From Sphingomonas sp. HITSZ_GF (GTDB lineage: Bacteria > Pseudomonadota > Alphaproteobacteria > Sphingomonadales > Sphingomonadaceae): a DNA stretch of 64,000 nt. Position 1 is the first letter of the stretch. Each line of letters starts with the position of its first letter. The stretch is from assembly GCF_029543155.1 (NCBI RefSeq), contig NZ_JARQXA010000002.1, forward strand, positions 62,001-126,000. Direction: 5' to 3'. The position numbers and the translations under genes are program-made. Shown piece after piece: positions 51,007 to 61,387 of this stretch. Under the pieces are notes generated by a model. The model was given only the letters and a program-made list of their open reading frames with translations. It did not search any database and was not told the DNA's origin.

Positions 51007-52530
51007 TTACCGTCGGCCTGCACTCCCAGACAAGCCGGCAATATGATCAACGCGATATAACGAGGACATGCCGTTGCTCCAGACGAGCTTCACGTCGCGT
51101 GCGAGCGCCGGCTGCGGGCGGAATCCGATCACCCAGACATGGGTGAAGGTGCCACGATCGAAGTCGCGGATCGCAGTCGCCGGATCGGTCGGGCGATAGG
51201 CGCAGCCGACCGGATAGACGAGCTGCGAGGGATCGGAAGCATAGGGCTCGGCGCGTTCGTGCCGGTGCAGCAGCAGCTGCTGGCCGGGCAGCATCCATTG
51301 CCCGCTCTCGAACACGTCGCGCCGGGCGACGGCGATGCCGGAGATGTGGCCAAGGCGGCGGCTGACCCAGTCGGTCGCGCAATTCTCCTGCGCCAATACC
51401 AGCACCGCGGCGCCGCGCGGGATGTGCGCCACCGCTTCCAGCGCCTGCTGCTGGGGCTGGGCGGCGAGCAACATGCTGATCGTGCCCGCCGCAGTGCGCA
51501 CCACGAAGAACAGCGTGGCACCGATCGCCACCGCGCGTTCCCATTGCGGCGGCGGGCGGACCGCGACGAGGGCGATCGCGGCAGCCGGGCCGAGCAGGCG
51601 CATATCGGCATAGGCACCCGCGGCGACGGTGAAGGGGAAGACCAGGAACACCAGCAGGCCGGTCAGCGCGGCGGCGCCCGCCGTCGGGTCGAAGCGCCAG
51701 CCGGGGCGGCGCAGCGCCGTGTAGAGCAGCACCGCGATCGCCAGCACGCTGGCGACGTCGAACCATTTCCAGCGGTCGCGCAGCAGCGAGGCGATCCAGC
51801 CGGGCTTGGCGCGCCACTGATAATAGACGACCGAGCTGTACTGGGTGTGCAGCGTCAGCAGCGCCGGGCCGCCGAGCGGAATGCAGGCAAGCACTGCGCC
51901 GAGAATCGCCGCGCGCCACGTTTTGCCTGCCACCCGCAGCCGCGCCAGTTCGGCAGCGAAGGCGAACAGCCCGAACATGCCCCAGCCGAAGCTGTGGACC
52001 ACCCAGAGCAGGAACGAGATCGGCACGAACAGCGCGGCACGCAGGGCGAGCCTGTGCTGGCGGCCAAGGCGAATCCACAGCGCCAGCGCGGCGATCGCCA
52101 GCCCGCTCGCCAGCGCGAAGTTCACGAAGCCGAAGAGGAAGGCATAGCTATAGGCGAGCGGAAAGGCCGCGAGCATCGCCGGCGACCGCCGCCCGCCGCT
52201 TTCGCGCGACAGCCAGGCCAGCGCGGCAGTAGTGAGCAGCGGAATCGTGACGACAGTCCATTTCGCCGCCGCCTCGACGCCCATCAGCGGGGTGAGCGCA
52301 TAGACGATGCCGTCGACACCCAGATTGCCGATCAGCGCCCATTGATAGCTGTAGTGCCGCTGGAGATCGGCCGAGTCTCCGATCGCCGCGGCGATATGAT
52401 AGCGCCCGATATGCGCCGGCAGGTCGACCAGGGGCGGCAGCGCCGGCCAGAGCAGGGGCACGCACGAGGCCAGGATCGCGACCAGCGCGAACCAGCGCGT
52501 CTCCCACCAGCGAGGCACCATCTGCGCCAT
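51007..52530 (-). CDS. Polytopic membrane protein, GT-C-like (copy 2 of a tandem pair)
   Basis: 507 residues, about ten membrane helices, and the shared motif PPLVDLPAHIGRYH after the first helix. It ends 11 bases before the paralogue start, and its start overlaps the upstream gene stop (TGATG). The C-terminal soluble part, VGCAYRPTDPATAIRDFDRG, would face the periplasm. It probably transfers or flips a glycan building block, judging by the fold and by the GT-C-like gene before it, but neither substrate nor acceptor is visible. Confidence 0.8.
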   Translation of the reverse strand: MAQMVPRWWETRWFALVAILASCVPLLWPALPPLVDLPAHIGRYHIAAAIGDSADLQRHYSYQWALIGNLGVDGIVYALTPLMGVEAAAKWTVVTIPLLTTAALAWLSRESGGRRSPAMLAAFPLAYSYAFLFGFVNFALASGLAIAALALWIRLGRQHRLALRAALFVPISFLLWVVHSFGWGMFGLFAFAAELARLRVAGKTWRAAILGAVLACIPLGGPALLTLHTQYSSVVYYQWRAKPGWIASLLRDRWKWFDVASVLAIAVLLYTALRRPGWRFDPTAGAAALTGLLVFLVFPFTVAAGAYADMRLLGPAAAIALVAVRPPPQWERAVAIGATLFFVVRTAAGTISMLLAAQPQQQALEAVAHIPRGAAVLVLAQENCATDWVSRRLGHISGIAVARRDVFESGQWMLPGQQLLLHRHERAEPYASDPSQLVYPVGCAYRPTDPATAIRDFDRGTFTHVWVIGFRPQPALARDVKLVWSNGMSSLYRVDHIAGLSGSAGRR

Positions 52531-54239
52531 CAGTGACGCGATGCCAGACGATAGATGCGCGGCGCTGCGCTATCCGGATTCACCGGCACCAGCCAGTCGG
52601 GCACCGCGCCGGCGCGCAGCTGCTCGGCCAGGCCGTGCGGCGCCACCCTGGCGAAGCGATCAAGGTCGCCGTCGCAAAAGGCGACATAGTCGATCCCCCA
52701 TGCCCTTGCGATCGCTTCCGATTGCGTTGGCTGTCCCAGGAAGAAGTCAGTCATGGCACGATTCCCCCGATTGTTGCGGTGATAGGGCGCCGCCAGCACG
52801 TGGTGCGGCGTGGCGGCAAGCGCATAGGCGCCGATGTCGAGCGGCGCGAGGAGATGCCCGGGCGGCAGCGCAGCGAGATTGGCCAGACTCTCGGGCGCGG
52901 TGCAATTCGCGCCCGGCTCGGGCTTCGGCGGGAACAGCGCGGTGCCGGCGATCGGGTAGAGAATGCCGGTCGAGACGATCCAGGCAGCGGCGAGCACCAG
53001 GGTGCCGCGGGCACGCGCAGTCGCGATCGTCACTGTCAGCGCGGGCGCCACGAGCAAGGCGGCGGCATAGGCCCCACGCAGCTGGAAGCAGGTGATCGCC
53101 AGCGCCGCCAGGATCAGCGCCGCGACGACCCACCAGCCCGTCTCCCGCCGCTTCAAGGCGATGACGAGCGTTGCGGCGAAGCCGATCATCGCCAGCCCGG
53201 CATAGGCGACGGCATTGGCGGGGGTGGTGCCGAACAGGGGTTGCGCCTCGCCAACCCCGGCGAGCCAGAGCCGGGCGAGCAGCGGATCGACCGCACCATA
53301 GGGGTGCAGACATTGCGGTGCGAGCAGCAGGACGGCGGCGAGCGCCGCGGCGCCGACAAGCACGGTTGCGAGAAGGCGCGCGCGCGGGCTCCGCGGCGCG
53401 GAAAGGTCGAACAGGGCCAATGCCGGCAGTATGAGCGATGCGGCCTGTGCCGCGCGCCAGAACAGGCCGGTGAACCCGTCGCAGGCGGACACGGGCCAGC
53501 CGCTGGTCCGCAGCAATACGCTCGCCCCGGCCAGCGCCAGCGGCAGCGCGATACCGAAGCCGAGCAGGCGGACGCGACTGCCAGGCGCGTCCGCGACCCA
53601 GAGCAGCACCAGCGCCGCGCCGCCGACGGCGAGCAGCGGAAGCGTCTCCAGCCCAATCGAGAGCGACGCAGTGATTGCCAGCGCCGCGACGATCCCGGCG
53701 CCGAGCGTCCCGGTGCCGAGCAGCGCCCGCACCAGCAGCAGGAGCAGCACCATCTGCAATGCGTGGTGATCGATGCGGCCGGGCAGGAACAGGCTGGTCG
53801 CCGGATAGGCGAGCGCGGCGACCAGCGTGGCGGTGATCACCGGCGCGCCCAGGCGCCGGGCGATCGAACCGATGAGCAGCAACACAGCGAGGAACAGCAA
53901 AGCCGGCGAGACGATCACCGCGACCAGCTCCGCGCCATGACTGCCGAGCAGCGGCGTCAGCAGCAGGATCAGCGCCGCCGGCACCAGATCGGGCAAGCGC
54001 GACCAGTGCATCTCCAGCCCCGGTGGCGGGCCAAGGCGATGCTGGGCAAGGTCGGCAAAGCCCTGCCCGCCCAGCCAGTCGCGGGCCTGCTGGAGCCGCA
54101 CCATGTCGTCGGTATCGGGCAAGCGCAGCGCGGCGAGGTCGTGCCAGCCGCGCAGCATCCAGACCGCGCTCAGCCCCACGGCAAGCAGCAGCGCGACCAG
54201 AGGCGCGCGCCATGCTTCCCGGGGCAGGCTCATTTCCAT
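52530..54239 (-). CDS. GT-C-fold glycosyltransferase-like membrane protein (STT3-like motif)
   Basis: 569 residues with around eleven membrane helices. LRLPDTDDMVRLQQARDWL in the first luminal loop (D42, D44, D45) followed by QHRLGPPPGLEMHWSRLPDL is very like the DxD loop of STT3/AglB-type oligosaccharyltransferases and related GT-C enzymes; this region would carry the metal-binding catalytic acids. The C-terminal 100 residues form a soluble domain (GIDYVAFCDGDLDRFA). Likely cotranscribed with the two paralogous genes that follow. Confidence 0.82.
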   Translation of the reverse strand: MEMSLPREAWRAPLVALLLAVGLSAVWMLRGWHDLAALRLPDTDDMVRLQQARDWLGGQGFADLAQHRLGPPPGLEMHWSRLPDLVPAALILLLTPLLGSHGAELVAVIVSPALLFLAVLLLIGSIARRLGAPVITATLVAALAYPATSLFLPGRIDHHALQMVLLLLLVRALLGTGTLGAGIVAALAITASLSIGLETLPLLAVGGAALVLLWVADAPGSRVRLLGFGIALPLALAGASVLLRTSGWPVSACDGFTGLFWRAAQAASLILPALALFDLSAPRSPRARLLATVLVGAAALAAVLLLAPQCLHPYGAVDPLLARLWLAGVGEAQPLFGTTPANAVAYAGLAMIGFAATLVIALKRRETGWWVVAALILAALAITCFQLRGAYAAALLVAPALTVTIATARARGTLVLAAAWIVSTGILYPIAGTALFPPKPEPGANCTAPESLANLAALPPGHLLAPLDIGAYALAATPHHVLAAPYHRNNRGNRAMTDFFLGQPTQSEAIARAWGIDYVAFCDGDLDRFARVAPHGLAEQLRAGAVPDWLVPVNPDSAAPRIYRLASRH

Positions 54240-54283
54240 CGCCCCGAGCTAGGGCATCTTGGTTAATCCGGCGTTAGACGCGG

Positions 54284-55111
54284 CTAGCGCGAAACCACCC
54301 AGCGGCCATCGCGGAAGCGATAGACATTGGGCGAGATGCAGCGCGGCTGGCTTGCGCAATCGTCGCGCACCGTCTGCTTGAAATACTCAAGTTTCGGCCC
54401 GTCAGGCATGCGGGCGACAAAAACAGCGTGGTCGGCAACCACCGTGACGAGCAGTTCGGGCCCCGCTGCATCGGCAATGGCGCGCCACGCCGGCACGTCG
54501 GCGAGCACGCTCGCGAGATAGTCCTGGTCGGCGAAGAAAAATGCATGCTTCGCGAGCGCGGTGCCCTTGGGTAGCACAGGGAGAAGGGCACGGGTCTGCT
54601 GCCACGCGCGCGCCCAGGCCTGATCCCGCGTCAGGCCGAGTTCCGGAAGCCTGTCGCCCGGGACGGTGGTCACGCTGTCAGGTGCGTCGGAAACGAGCAC
54701 GGCGAACAGATCCTCGCCTATCGGCTGGGAAACGATCTTGCCCGCATACCGAACATATTCGGCATCGCGCACGGCGATCCGCAGGGACGCCGCAGTCGGC
54801 ACCGGCACTGCCCGCAGCACCGTATCGAGAAATTCGCTGCGCATCGTCCGACACGCCTTTGCCGGAACCTGGCCGCAGAAACGATAGACGCTGCCGAAGT
54901 TGATCGAGCGGTTCAGTTGTCCCTTGCCCTTCAGCGACACCGAAAGCGGATCTTCCCCGGGTGCCACCTCGACACCGGGCAGGCGCTGCCTGATCTTCGC
55001 GGTCATCTCTGCGACGAAGCGCTGCTCGTCGCTGGTCTGGGCGCTGCACCCGGTTGCAGCGAGCAACGCGCCGCACGCCGAGAAAACTGCCGCTCGCTGC
55101 CTGATCCCCAT
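54284..55111 (-). CDS. Probable lipoprotein with DUF1444-like middle region
   Basis: 275 residues. The N-terminus has a signal peptide ending AATGCSA (C22), a weak lipobox. The mature part contains VSLKGKGQLNRSINFGSVYRF and SDAPDSVTTVPGDRLPELGLTRDQAWARAW, which recalls DUF1444 (YtpQ) proteins, and two Cys-rich ends (DDCASQPRCIS). Function unknown. It is 120 bases downstream of the argG region with a hairpin between, and 44 bases from the membrane-gene run. Confidence 0.72.
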   Translation of the reverse strand: MGIRQRAAVFSACGALLAATGCSAQTSDEQRFVAEMTAKIRQRLPGVEVAPGEDPLSVSLKGKGQLNRSINFGSVYRFCGQVPAKACRTMRSEFLDTVLRAVPVPTAASLRIAVRDAEYVRYAGKIVSQPIGEDLFAVLVSDAPDSVTTVPGDRLPELGLTRDQAWARAWQQTRALLPVLPKGTALAKHAFFFADQDYLASVLADVPAWRAIADAAGPELLVTVVADHAVFVARMPDGPKLEYFKQTVRDDCASQPRCISPNVYRFRDGRWVVSR

Positions 55112-55197
55112 CGCGCTTCCCCTCGAATCACCGAGAACAAAGCGATAACAGAGTGAAGCCGAAACGGACGGCGACTATATCCGAACTGGACATAGTT

Positions 55198-55221
55198 CCG
55201 GCGAGCGCACGCGCCCGCCGG
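55198..55221 (-). terminator. GC hairpin after argG
   Basis: On the minus strand CCGGCG and CGCCGG pair, with GCGC/GCGC extending the stem; the remaining loop is very small, so the apical pairs must be open. No U-tract. It lies 11 bases after the argG stop. Confidence 0.4.
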
Positions 55222-55231
55222 AGACGATGGA

Positions 55232-56449
<1,218 letters not shown>

Positions 56450-56559
56450 GGGCGACTCCGGGAGATTCTGGAAAAACCGGGGCGCTCTAGGGTTCATGCG
56501 CGGCTTCCGCAACCTTTGCCCTTGAGGCATGCTGTTATGCACAGACTCGCGAGGGACGG

Positions 56560-56988
56560 ATGGCCGAGCTGAAGACCAAGGCGACCGACATGAAGGTAGC
56601 GGATTTTATCGCCGCGGTGCCCGATCCGGTGCGCCGCGCCGATGCCGAAACCGTCTGCGCGATGATGGCGCGACTGACCGGGGAGGCACCGAAGATGTGG
56701 GGCGCCACGATCATCGGCTTCGGCAGCTATCGCTACACCTATGACAGCGGCCATTCGGGCGAGATGTGCCGGATCGGCTTCTCGCCGCGCAAGGCCGAGC
56801 TTGTGCTGTACGTGCTGAGCGGAAAGCCCGAGCAGGCCGACCTGCTCTCCCGGCTCGGCAAGCATCGCACCGGCAAGAGCTGCCTCTACATCAAGAAGCT
56901 CGCCGACGTGGACCTGGGCGTGGTCGAGGAAATCATCCGCACCGCCAAGGCCCATATGGATGAAACCTATCCCGCCTTGCCTGCCTGA
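56560..56988 (+). CDS. DUF1801 domain protein
   Basis: 142 residues: [24 protein letters not shown] in the first helix, then [22 protein letters not shown] and [13 protein letters not shown]. This is the DUF1801/YdhG-like fold, related to frataxin-like and HSP20-type small folds; function unknown. A good ribosome site (GAGGGACGG) precedes the ATG. Its end overlaps cfa convergently by 22 bases. Confidence 0.87.
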   Translation: MAELKTKATDMKVADFIAAVPDPVRRADAETVCAMMARLTGEAPKMWGATIIGFGSYRYTYDSGHSGEMCRIGFSPRKAELVLYVLSGKPEQADLLSRLGKHRTGKSCLYIKKLADVDLGVVEEIIRTAKAHMDETYPALPA

Positions 56989-58229
56989 CGCAGCGTGACC
57001 TTGTGCGGCTCGCGGAGCGCGCGCTCCTCCTCGAACATGTAATCGCGGGTCAGCGGCAGCGCCTCGCGCGAGCGCGAGAATTGCAGCTGGTAGTTGACCA
57101 GCCCGCCATAGCGGAAGCTCACCACGCAGCCGGCGAGGTAGAAGCACCACATCCGGTAGAAGCGCTCGTCGTACAGGCCGACGATCGCGTCGCGCGCCGC
57201 CAGCGTGCGCTCGTACCAATGCTGCAGCGTCTCGGCATAATGAAGGCGCAGCACCTCCACATCGGTCATGAAATAGCGCAGCCCCTCATAGCCCTTGGCG
57301 ATCTCCGAGAGCGCCGGGATATAGCCGCCGGGGAAGATGTACTTGAGCGTGAACGCGTCGGTGACGCCCGGCGCCCCTGCCCTGCCGATCGTGTGGAGCA
57401 GCATCACGCCCTGCGGCGTCAGCAGCTCGCGGACCTTGCGGAAAAAGGCGCGGTAATGCGGCGTGCCGACATGCTCGAACATGCCGACCGAGACGATCCG
57501 GTCGAACTGGCCAGTGACGTTGCGATAGTCGATCAGCTCGAACTTCACCTTGTCCGCCACGCCGGCATCGATCGCGCGCTGGCGGGCGACCTTGAGCTGC
57601 TCCTCGGACAGGGTGACGCCAAGCACCTCGGCGCCGGTCTTCTCGTGGATGTAGAGCGCCATGCCGCCCCAGCCGCAGCCGATGTCGAGCACCTTCATGC
57701 CGGGCTCGATCGCCAGCTTGGCGACGATATGCGCCTTCTTGTCGAGCTGCGCCTGCTCGAGGCTGATGCCCGCCTCGCTGAAATAGGCGCAGCTATATTG
57801 GCGATCGGTGTCGAGGAAGAGGTCGTAGAGCTTGCCCGACAGGTCATAGTGATGCGCGACGTTCCGCTTCGAGCGCCGCTGCATGTTGATCCGGCCGAGG
57901 CGGAAGGCAAGCTTGTCGAGCAGCTTCTTGAAGGCGCCGGGGAAGAGCACCGAGTCATTGTCTTCCCAGCGGTTGTTCGCGGCGAACAGGGTGAGCATGT
58001 CGAGGATGTCGCCTTCGACGATCTCGACATTGCCGTCCATGAACGCCTCGGCGGCGCCGAGCGAGGGATCGCGCAGGATGCGGCGGGTCGCACCCGATCC
58101 GAAACGGATCGTTACCGGCTTGAGCGCCGGGTCCGCTTCGCCGAAAATACGACTGGAGCCATCCTCGTGGATGACGGTAAGTTGTCCGCGCTTCACTGCG
58201 CGTGCGAAAAAACGATCAATCAACGCCAT
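56967..58229 (-). CDS. cfa: Cyclopropane-fatty-acyl-phospholipid synthase
   Basis: 420 residues. The N-terminal domain is followed by a Rossmann-fold SAM-binding region (VLDIGCGWGGMALYIHEKTG); catalytic-region motifs include NVAHHYDLSGKLYDLFLD and GMFEHVGTPHYRAFF; CYFSEAG holds a Cys near the active site. It adds a methylene bridge to unsaturated lipid acyl chains. The ATG at 58229 (MALIDRFFARA) gives the expected length. Confidence 0.94.
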   Translation of the reverse strand: MALIDRFFARAVKRGQLTVIHEDGSSRIFGEADPALKPVTIRFGSGATRRILRDPSLGAAEAFMDGNVEIVEGDILDMLTLFAANNRWEDNDSVLFPGAFKKLLDKLAFRLGRINMQRRSKRNVAHHYDLSGKLYDLFLDTDRQYSCAYFSEAGISLEQAQLDKKAHIVAKLAIEPGMKVLDIGCGWGGMALYIHEKTGAEVLGVTLSEEQLKVARQRAIDAGVADKVKFELIDYRNVTGQFDRIVSVGMFEHVGTPHYRAFFRKVRELLTPQGVMLLHTIGRAGAPGVTDAFTLKYIFPGGYIPALSEIAKGYEGLRYFMTDVEVLRLHYAETLQHWYERTLAARDAIVGLYDERFYRMWCFYLAGCVVSFRYGGLVNYQLQFSRSREALPLTRDYMFEEERALREPHKVTLRQAGKAG

Positions 58230-58321
58230 TAAGCCGTCACCACCCGATGCCAGCCCCCCGTGCAGACACCTTAGGGCCGCCCGGCTTTTCCGCAATATTT
58301 CCGCACGTGCGAAATATATGA

Positions 58322-59059
58322 TCAGATGCCGGCATACCATTCATAGCCGGCGATATCTTCCCAGAAGCCGCCCTTGCCGCGGCCGATCCCGTCCAGGCTG
58401 GCGACCGCCTCGATCCGCATGACATATTTGGCCTGCTTGTAGCCGAGCTGGCGCTCGACACGCAGGCGCACCGGCGCGCCGTGGCCGATGTCCAGCGGCC
58501 GATCGTTCATCGCCCAGGCCAGGATCGTCTGGGGGTGGAGGGCGTCGATCAGGTCGATGGATTCGTAATAGGGGATGCGGCGCTGGCCAAACACGTCTGC
58601 GCAGTGGAAAACGATGTAGCGCGCGCCGTCGCGCAGCCCGGCGAGCTGGAGCAGCGTCTCCAGCCGCGGCCCCTGCCATTTGCCGATAGCGCTCCACCCC
58701 TCGACGCAGTCGTGCCGGGTGATCTGCGCGCGCTGCGGCAGCGATTGCAGCTGGGCGAGGCCGAGCGACAGCGGCCGCCGCACCAGCCCGCCGACCTGGA
58801 GCCGCCAGTCGGCAAAGCGATTGGCAGCGAGCGCATTATATTCGGGCGTGCCCGGATTGTTGGTGCCGTTGGTGCGGAAGCGCGGGCTGCGCTGCTCGGG
58901 GCGGAACTCGTGCGCCAGCGCCGCCCGGCCGTTGACCGAACGCTGGAGATAGCGATGCGCCTCCTCCGCGCTGGTCAGGATCGGGCTGCCCGTCCAGGCA
59001 TCGCAGCCCGCGAGCAGCGTCGCGCCGCCGGTGACGATCAGGCCGCGCCGAGTGATCAT
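58322..59059 (-). CDS. Tat-exported molybdopterin oxidoreductase, sulfite oxidase/MsrP type
   Basis: 245 residues. The N-terminus is both a Tat signal (TRRGLIVTGG) and a lipobox (LLAGC, C19, then Asp20, a residue that favours inner-membrane retention). The molybdopterin-binding domain has TRHDCVEGWS, where C118 is the likely molybdenum ligand, and GKWQGP. MsrP (YedY) repairs oxidised methionine in the periplasm; related enzymes oxidise sulfite. It overlaps the cytochrome b gene start-to-stop by 4 bases, so the cytochrome likely supplies or takes electrons. Substrate uncertain. Confidence 0.85.
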   Translation of the reverse strand: MITRRGLIVTGGATLLAGCDAWTGSPILTSAEEAHRYLQRSVNGRAALAHEFRPEQRSPRFRTNGTNNPGTPEYNALAANRFADWRLQVGGLVRRPLSLGLAQLQSLPQRAQITRHDCVEGWSAIGKWQGPRLETLLQLAGLRDGARYIVFHCADVFGQRRIPYYESIDLIDALHPQTILAWAMNDRPLDIGHGAPVRLRVERQLGYKQAKYVMRIEAVASLDGIGRGKGGFWEDIAGYEWYAGI

Positions 59060-59739
59060 GCCGCATCCTCCGGCACCTTCCACCAGCCGGTGATCATCGA
59101 GCGCACCTCGCCGACCGGCCCGGCGAGGATCACCAGCGTCAGATGCACGACGAAGAACAGGGTGAGCAGCGCCATCGCGATGAAATGGAGCGAACGCGCC
59201 GATTGCCGCCCGCCGAAGATATCGACCAGCCAGGGCCACATGCCCGGCGACAAGGCGAGGCCGGTGAAGATCAGCAGCGGCAGCAGCACGAACAGCACCC
59301 CGGCATAGCTCGCCTTCTGGAAGATGTTGTAGGCGCGCGGATCGGCAGGATCATGGAAGCGCATGTTCCAATGCGCCTTGAGATCGGCGGCAAGATGCGC
59401 AGGCGCCAGCTCGCCGCGGCGGATGCGCAGGTCGCGCTGGATGTGCCGGTTGACGAGGCTCCACAGCAGATAGACCAGCAGCGCAAAGGCCAGCACCAGC
59501 GCGAAGGCCAGGTGCCAGCGCCGCGCGCCCGCCAGGTCATAGGTCGAGGGCAGGGTCAGCCAGCCGGGCCAGCGCGGCAGCTCGAGCCAGGCATGGTCGA
59601 AATTGGCGCCGTACTGCCCCCAATAGAGCCGGGGATGCGCGTTGAAGATCATCAGCCCGCTGGGGATCATCACGATCACCGCGAGCGCGTTGATCCAGTG
59701 CCAGATGCGCGTGATCAGCCGGTGGCGATAGACCTGCAT
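59056..59739 (-). CDS. Membrane cytochrome b subunit (b561-like) of the molybdopterin enzyme
   Basis: 227 residues with four membrane helices and paired His: YRHRLITRIWHWINALAV (first helix, H at RHR and WHW), WHLAFALVLAFALLVYLL (second), FVVHLTLVILAG and RSLHFIAMALL. The pattern is the di-haem cytochrome b fold of Ni,Fe-hydrogenase and formate dehydrogenase gamma subunits, not the six-helix MsrQ. It overlaps the molybdopterin gene, so the pair forms a membrane electron-transfer unit. Confidence 0.87.
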   Translation of the reverse strand: MQVYRHRLITRIWHWINALAVIVMIPSGLMIFNAHPRLYWGQYGANFDHAWLELPRWPGWLTLPSTYDLAGARRWHLAFALVLAFALLVYLLWSLVNRHIQRDLRIRRGELAPAHLAADLKAHWNMRFHDPADPRAYNIFQKASYAGVLFVLLPLLIFTGLALSPGMWPWLVDIFGGRQSARSLHFIAMALLTLFFVVHLTLVILAGPVGEVRSMITGWWKVPEDAA

Positions 59740-59756
59740 GGCGCCATCCTAGCCGA

Positions 59757-60515
59757 TCATCCGTAGGCGCGCACGAAGAAGACGAGTGTCGTCGCCGCCG
59801 TGACCAGCAGGGTCCAGATCCGCACCAGCCGGTGCGACAGCGTCTTGCCGATCCGCGCACCCAGCCAGCCGCCCAGGATGCCGCCGAGCAGCATCGGCAG
59901 ACAGGCACTCCAGCGCACCATGCCGATCGCGATGAAGACGAACGCCGCAGCGAAGTTCGCCACCGCCAGCATCAGCGTGCGGATCGAGAAGAGCGAGCGC
60001 GGATCGGCGGCGGCGAGCAGGCCATAGACTGCGGTGGTGATCAGCCCCACCCCGCCGCCGAAATAGCCGCCATAGATGCCGAGCAGGCCCTGCGCGGTGA
60101 TCAGCGTGCGCGGACCGATCGTCACCCGTGCATGCAGCCAGTCCGACGCGCGCTTGCCGAACGCCATCACCACCAGCGCGAAGAGCAGCAGCCAGGGAAT
60201 GATCAGGTCGAAGGCGCGGCTGGGGGTGAGCACCAGCAACGTGCTGCCCACCAGCCCGCCGGCAAAGGTGATGCCGGCAAGCAGGCGCACCGGCATGCCG
60301 CCGACCGGCGCCAGCTCGTCGCGATAGCCCCAGGCGCTCGCCCCTGCCCCCGGCAGCAACGCGACGTTCGAGGTGGCGTTGGCGATGTTCGAGGGCAAAC
60401 CGAGCGCGATCAGCGCGGGCAAGGTCGCGAAGGTGCCGCCCCCGGCGAGCGCGTTCATCACCCCGCCGAGCATGCCCGCAGCGGCGGGAAGAAGCAAAGC
60501 GTAGAAGCCGGCCAC
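59757..60515 (-). CDS. TSUP-family (TauE/SafE) sulfite/sulfonate exporter-like permease
   Basis: 252 residues with about eight membrane helices; the family marks are AGMLGGVMNALAGGGTFATLPAL at the start and GIYGGYFGGGVG in the middle. These permeases move sulfite, sulfonates or sulfur compounds out of the cell. It starts 17 bases upstream of the cytochrome b gene in the same direction, so export of a sulfur compound may go with the neighbouring redox enzyme. Confidence 0.9.
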   Translation of the reverse strand: MAGFYALLLPAAAGMLGGVMNALAGGGTFATLPALIALGLPSNIANATSNVALLPGAGASAWGYRDELAPVGGMPVRLLAGITFAGGLVGSTLLVLTPSRAFDLIIPWLLLFALVVMAFGKRASDWLHARVTIGPRTLITAQGLLGIYGGYFGGGVGLITTAVYGLLAAADPRSLFSIRTLMLAVANFAAAFVFIAIGMVRWSACLPMLLGGILGGWLGARIGKTLSHRLVRIWTLLVTAATTLVFFVRAYG

Positions 60516-60604
60516 GCCGATCCCTTCCCGTCTCTGCCTCCGCTTGTCGAGCGGTTTCTAGCGACAGGGTGAGAAGCGCCGGCGCGGCGCGCTGTGCGCG
60601 TGGA

Positions 60605-61387
60605 TCACTGCGCAGGGCGGGCCGGAACGGCGACGGTGAAGGGCGTGCCGGGCGCGTAGAGATAGTCCCAATAGAGAGGATCGCCCTTTTCCGTGCTTCT
60701 CCAGACCGACCTCGGCCAGGACCGGAGCCCCTCGCCGAGCGATTGCCGGCCGCAATTTGCCTGCCTACCGCACATCCAGGCGGCACCGCCAACCTCCGCA
60801 TTCCCGAGCGTCGCTGTGCGCTTGCGCGGAAGGAAGCTTGCCGCCGGCAGGAAATCAAATCCCTGGCCGAGTTGCACCTTCCCCGGCACCGCATGTGCAT
60901 TGCCGACAAGTGCCAGTACCCGGGCGCCCGGATGCCCGGCCATCGCGCCCATCCACTCGGCCGCCATGGCGCGGTTATACGACGTCTCGTCGCCTTGGGC
61001 CGATCCCGTCCGGGGTTGCGTCGCCGCAACGCCAAGGATCTGGCGCCCCCGAGACATGCTGCGCAACCGCTCGATCAGCGCGAGCATCGCCGTGCTCGAC
61101 CGGCCATCCCGGCTCGCCCAGAAATTCGCCTTGAGAAGCGCCTCGCGCGCAGCCGCGTCGCCATTCGAGGCGAGATAGGCATCGACCGCCCCCTGATCCT
61201 CGACCGGGATCTCAAGCGCGACCATGACCGGACCGCGCGCGGCGGCAAGGCAGACCATATCACCGAAAAAGCCGGGAGCCTCATTGGTACCATGGAACTC
61301 GCCGACGACGATATAGTCGATCGTGCGGTCATTGAGGATGGCTGCACTGCCCGGGATCGGGGCGCAATCGGCGACGCCCGCCAGCAT
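60605..61387 (-). CDS. ChaN-type haem-binding/Tiki domain protein with probable frameshift at its start
   Basis: 260 residues in this frame: YIVVGEFHGTNEAPGFF, VMVALEIPVEDQG and ARVLALVGNAHAV are ChaN/EreA-like marks. The frame begins MLAGVADC with no ribosome site and no signal peptide. Fourteen codons upstream in another frame an ATG at 61421 has a strong site (GGGAGGG) and encodes MLGLITVSAWLHA, a signal peptide start; removing one base in the GCGGGCG run near 61377 joins the two. A recent indel or a sequencing error is likely. Confidence 0.75.
   Translation of the reverse strand: MLAGVADCAPIPGSAAILNDRTIDYIVVGEFHGTNEAPGFFGDMVCLAAARGPVMVALEIPVEDQGAVDAYLASNGDAAAREALLKANFWASRDGRSSTAMLALIERLRSMSRGRQILGVAATQPRTGSAQGDETSYNRAMAAEWMGAMAGHPGARVLALVGNAHAVPGKVQLGQGFDFLPAASFLPRKRTATLGNAEVGGAAWMCGRQANCGRQSLGEGLRSWPRSVWRSTEKGDPLYWDYLYAPGTPFTVAVPARPAQ

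Noticed and set aside
52533..54266. 577-codon open frame antisense to the GT-C-like gene
   Set aside because: Charged, Arg/Gln/Gly-rich antisense shadow with no signal or domain, whereas the minus strand encodes regular membrane helices and an STT3-like loop.
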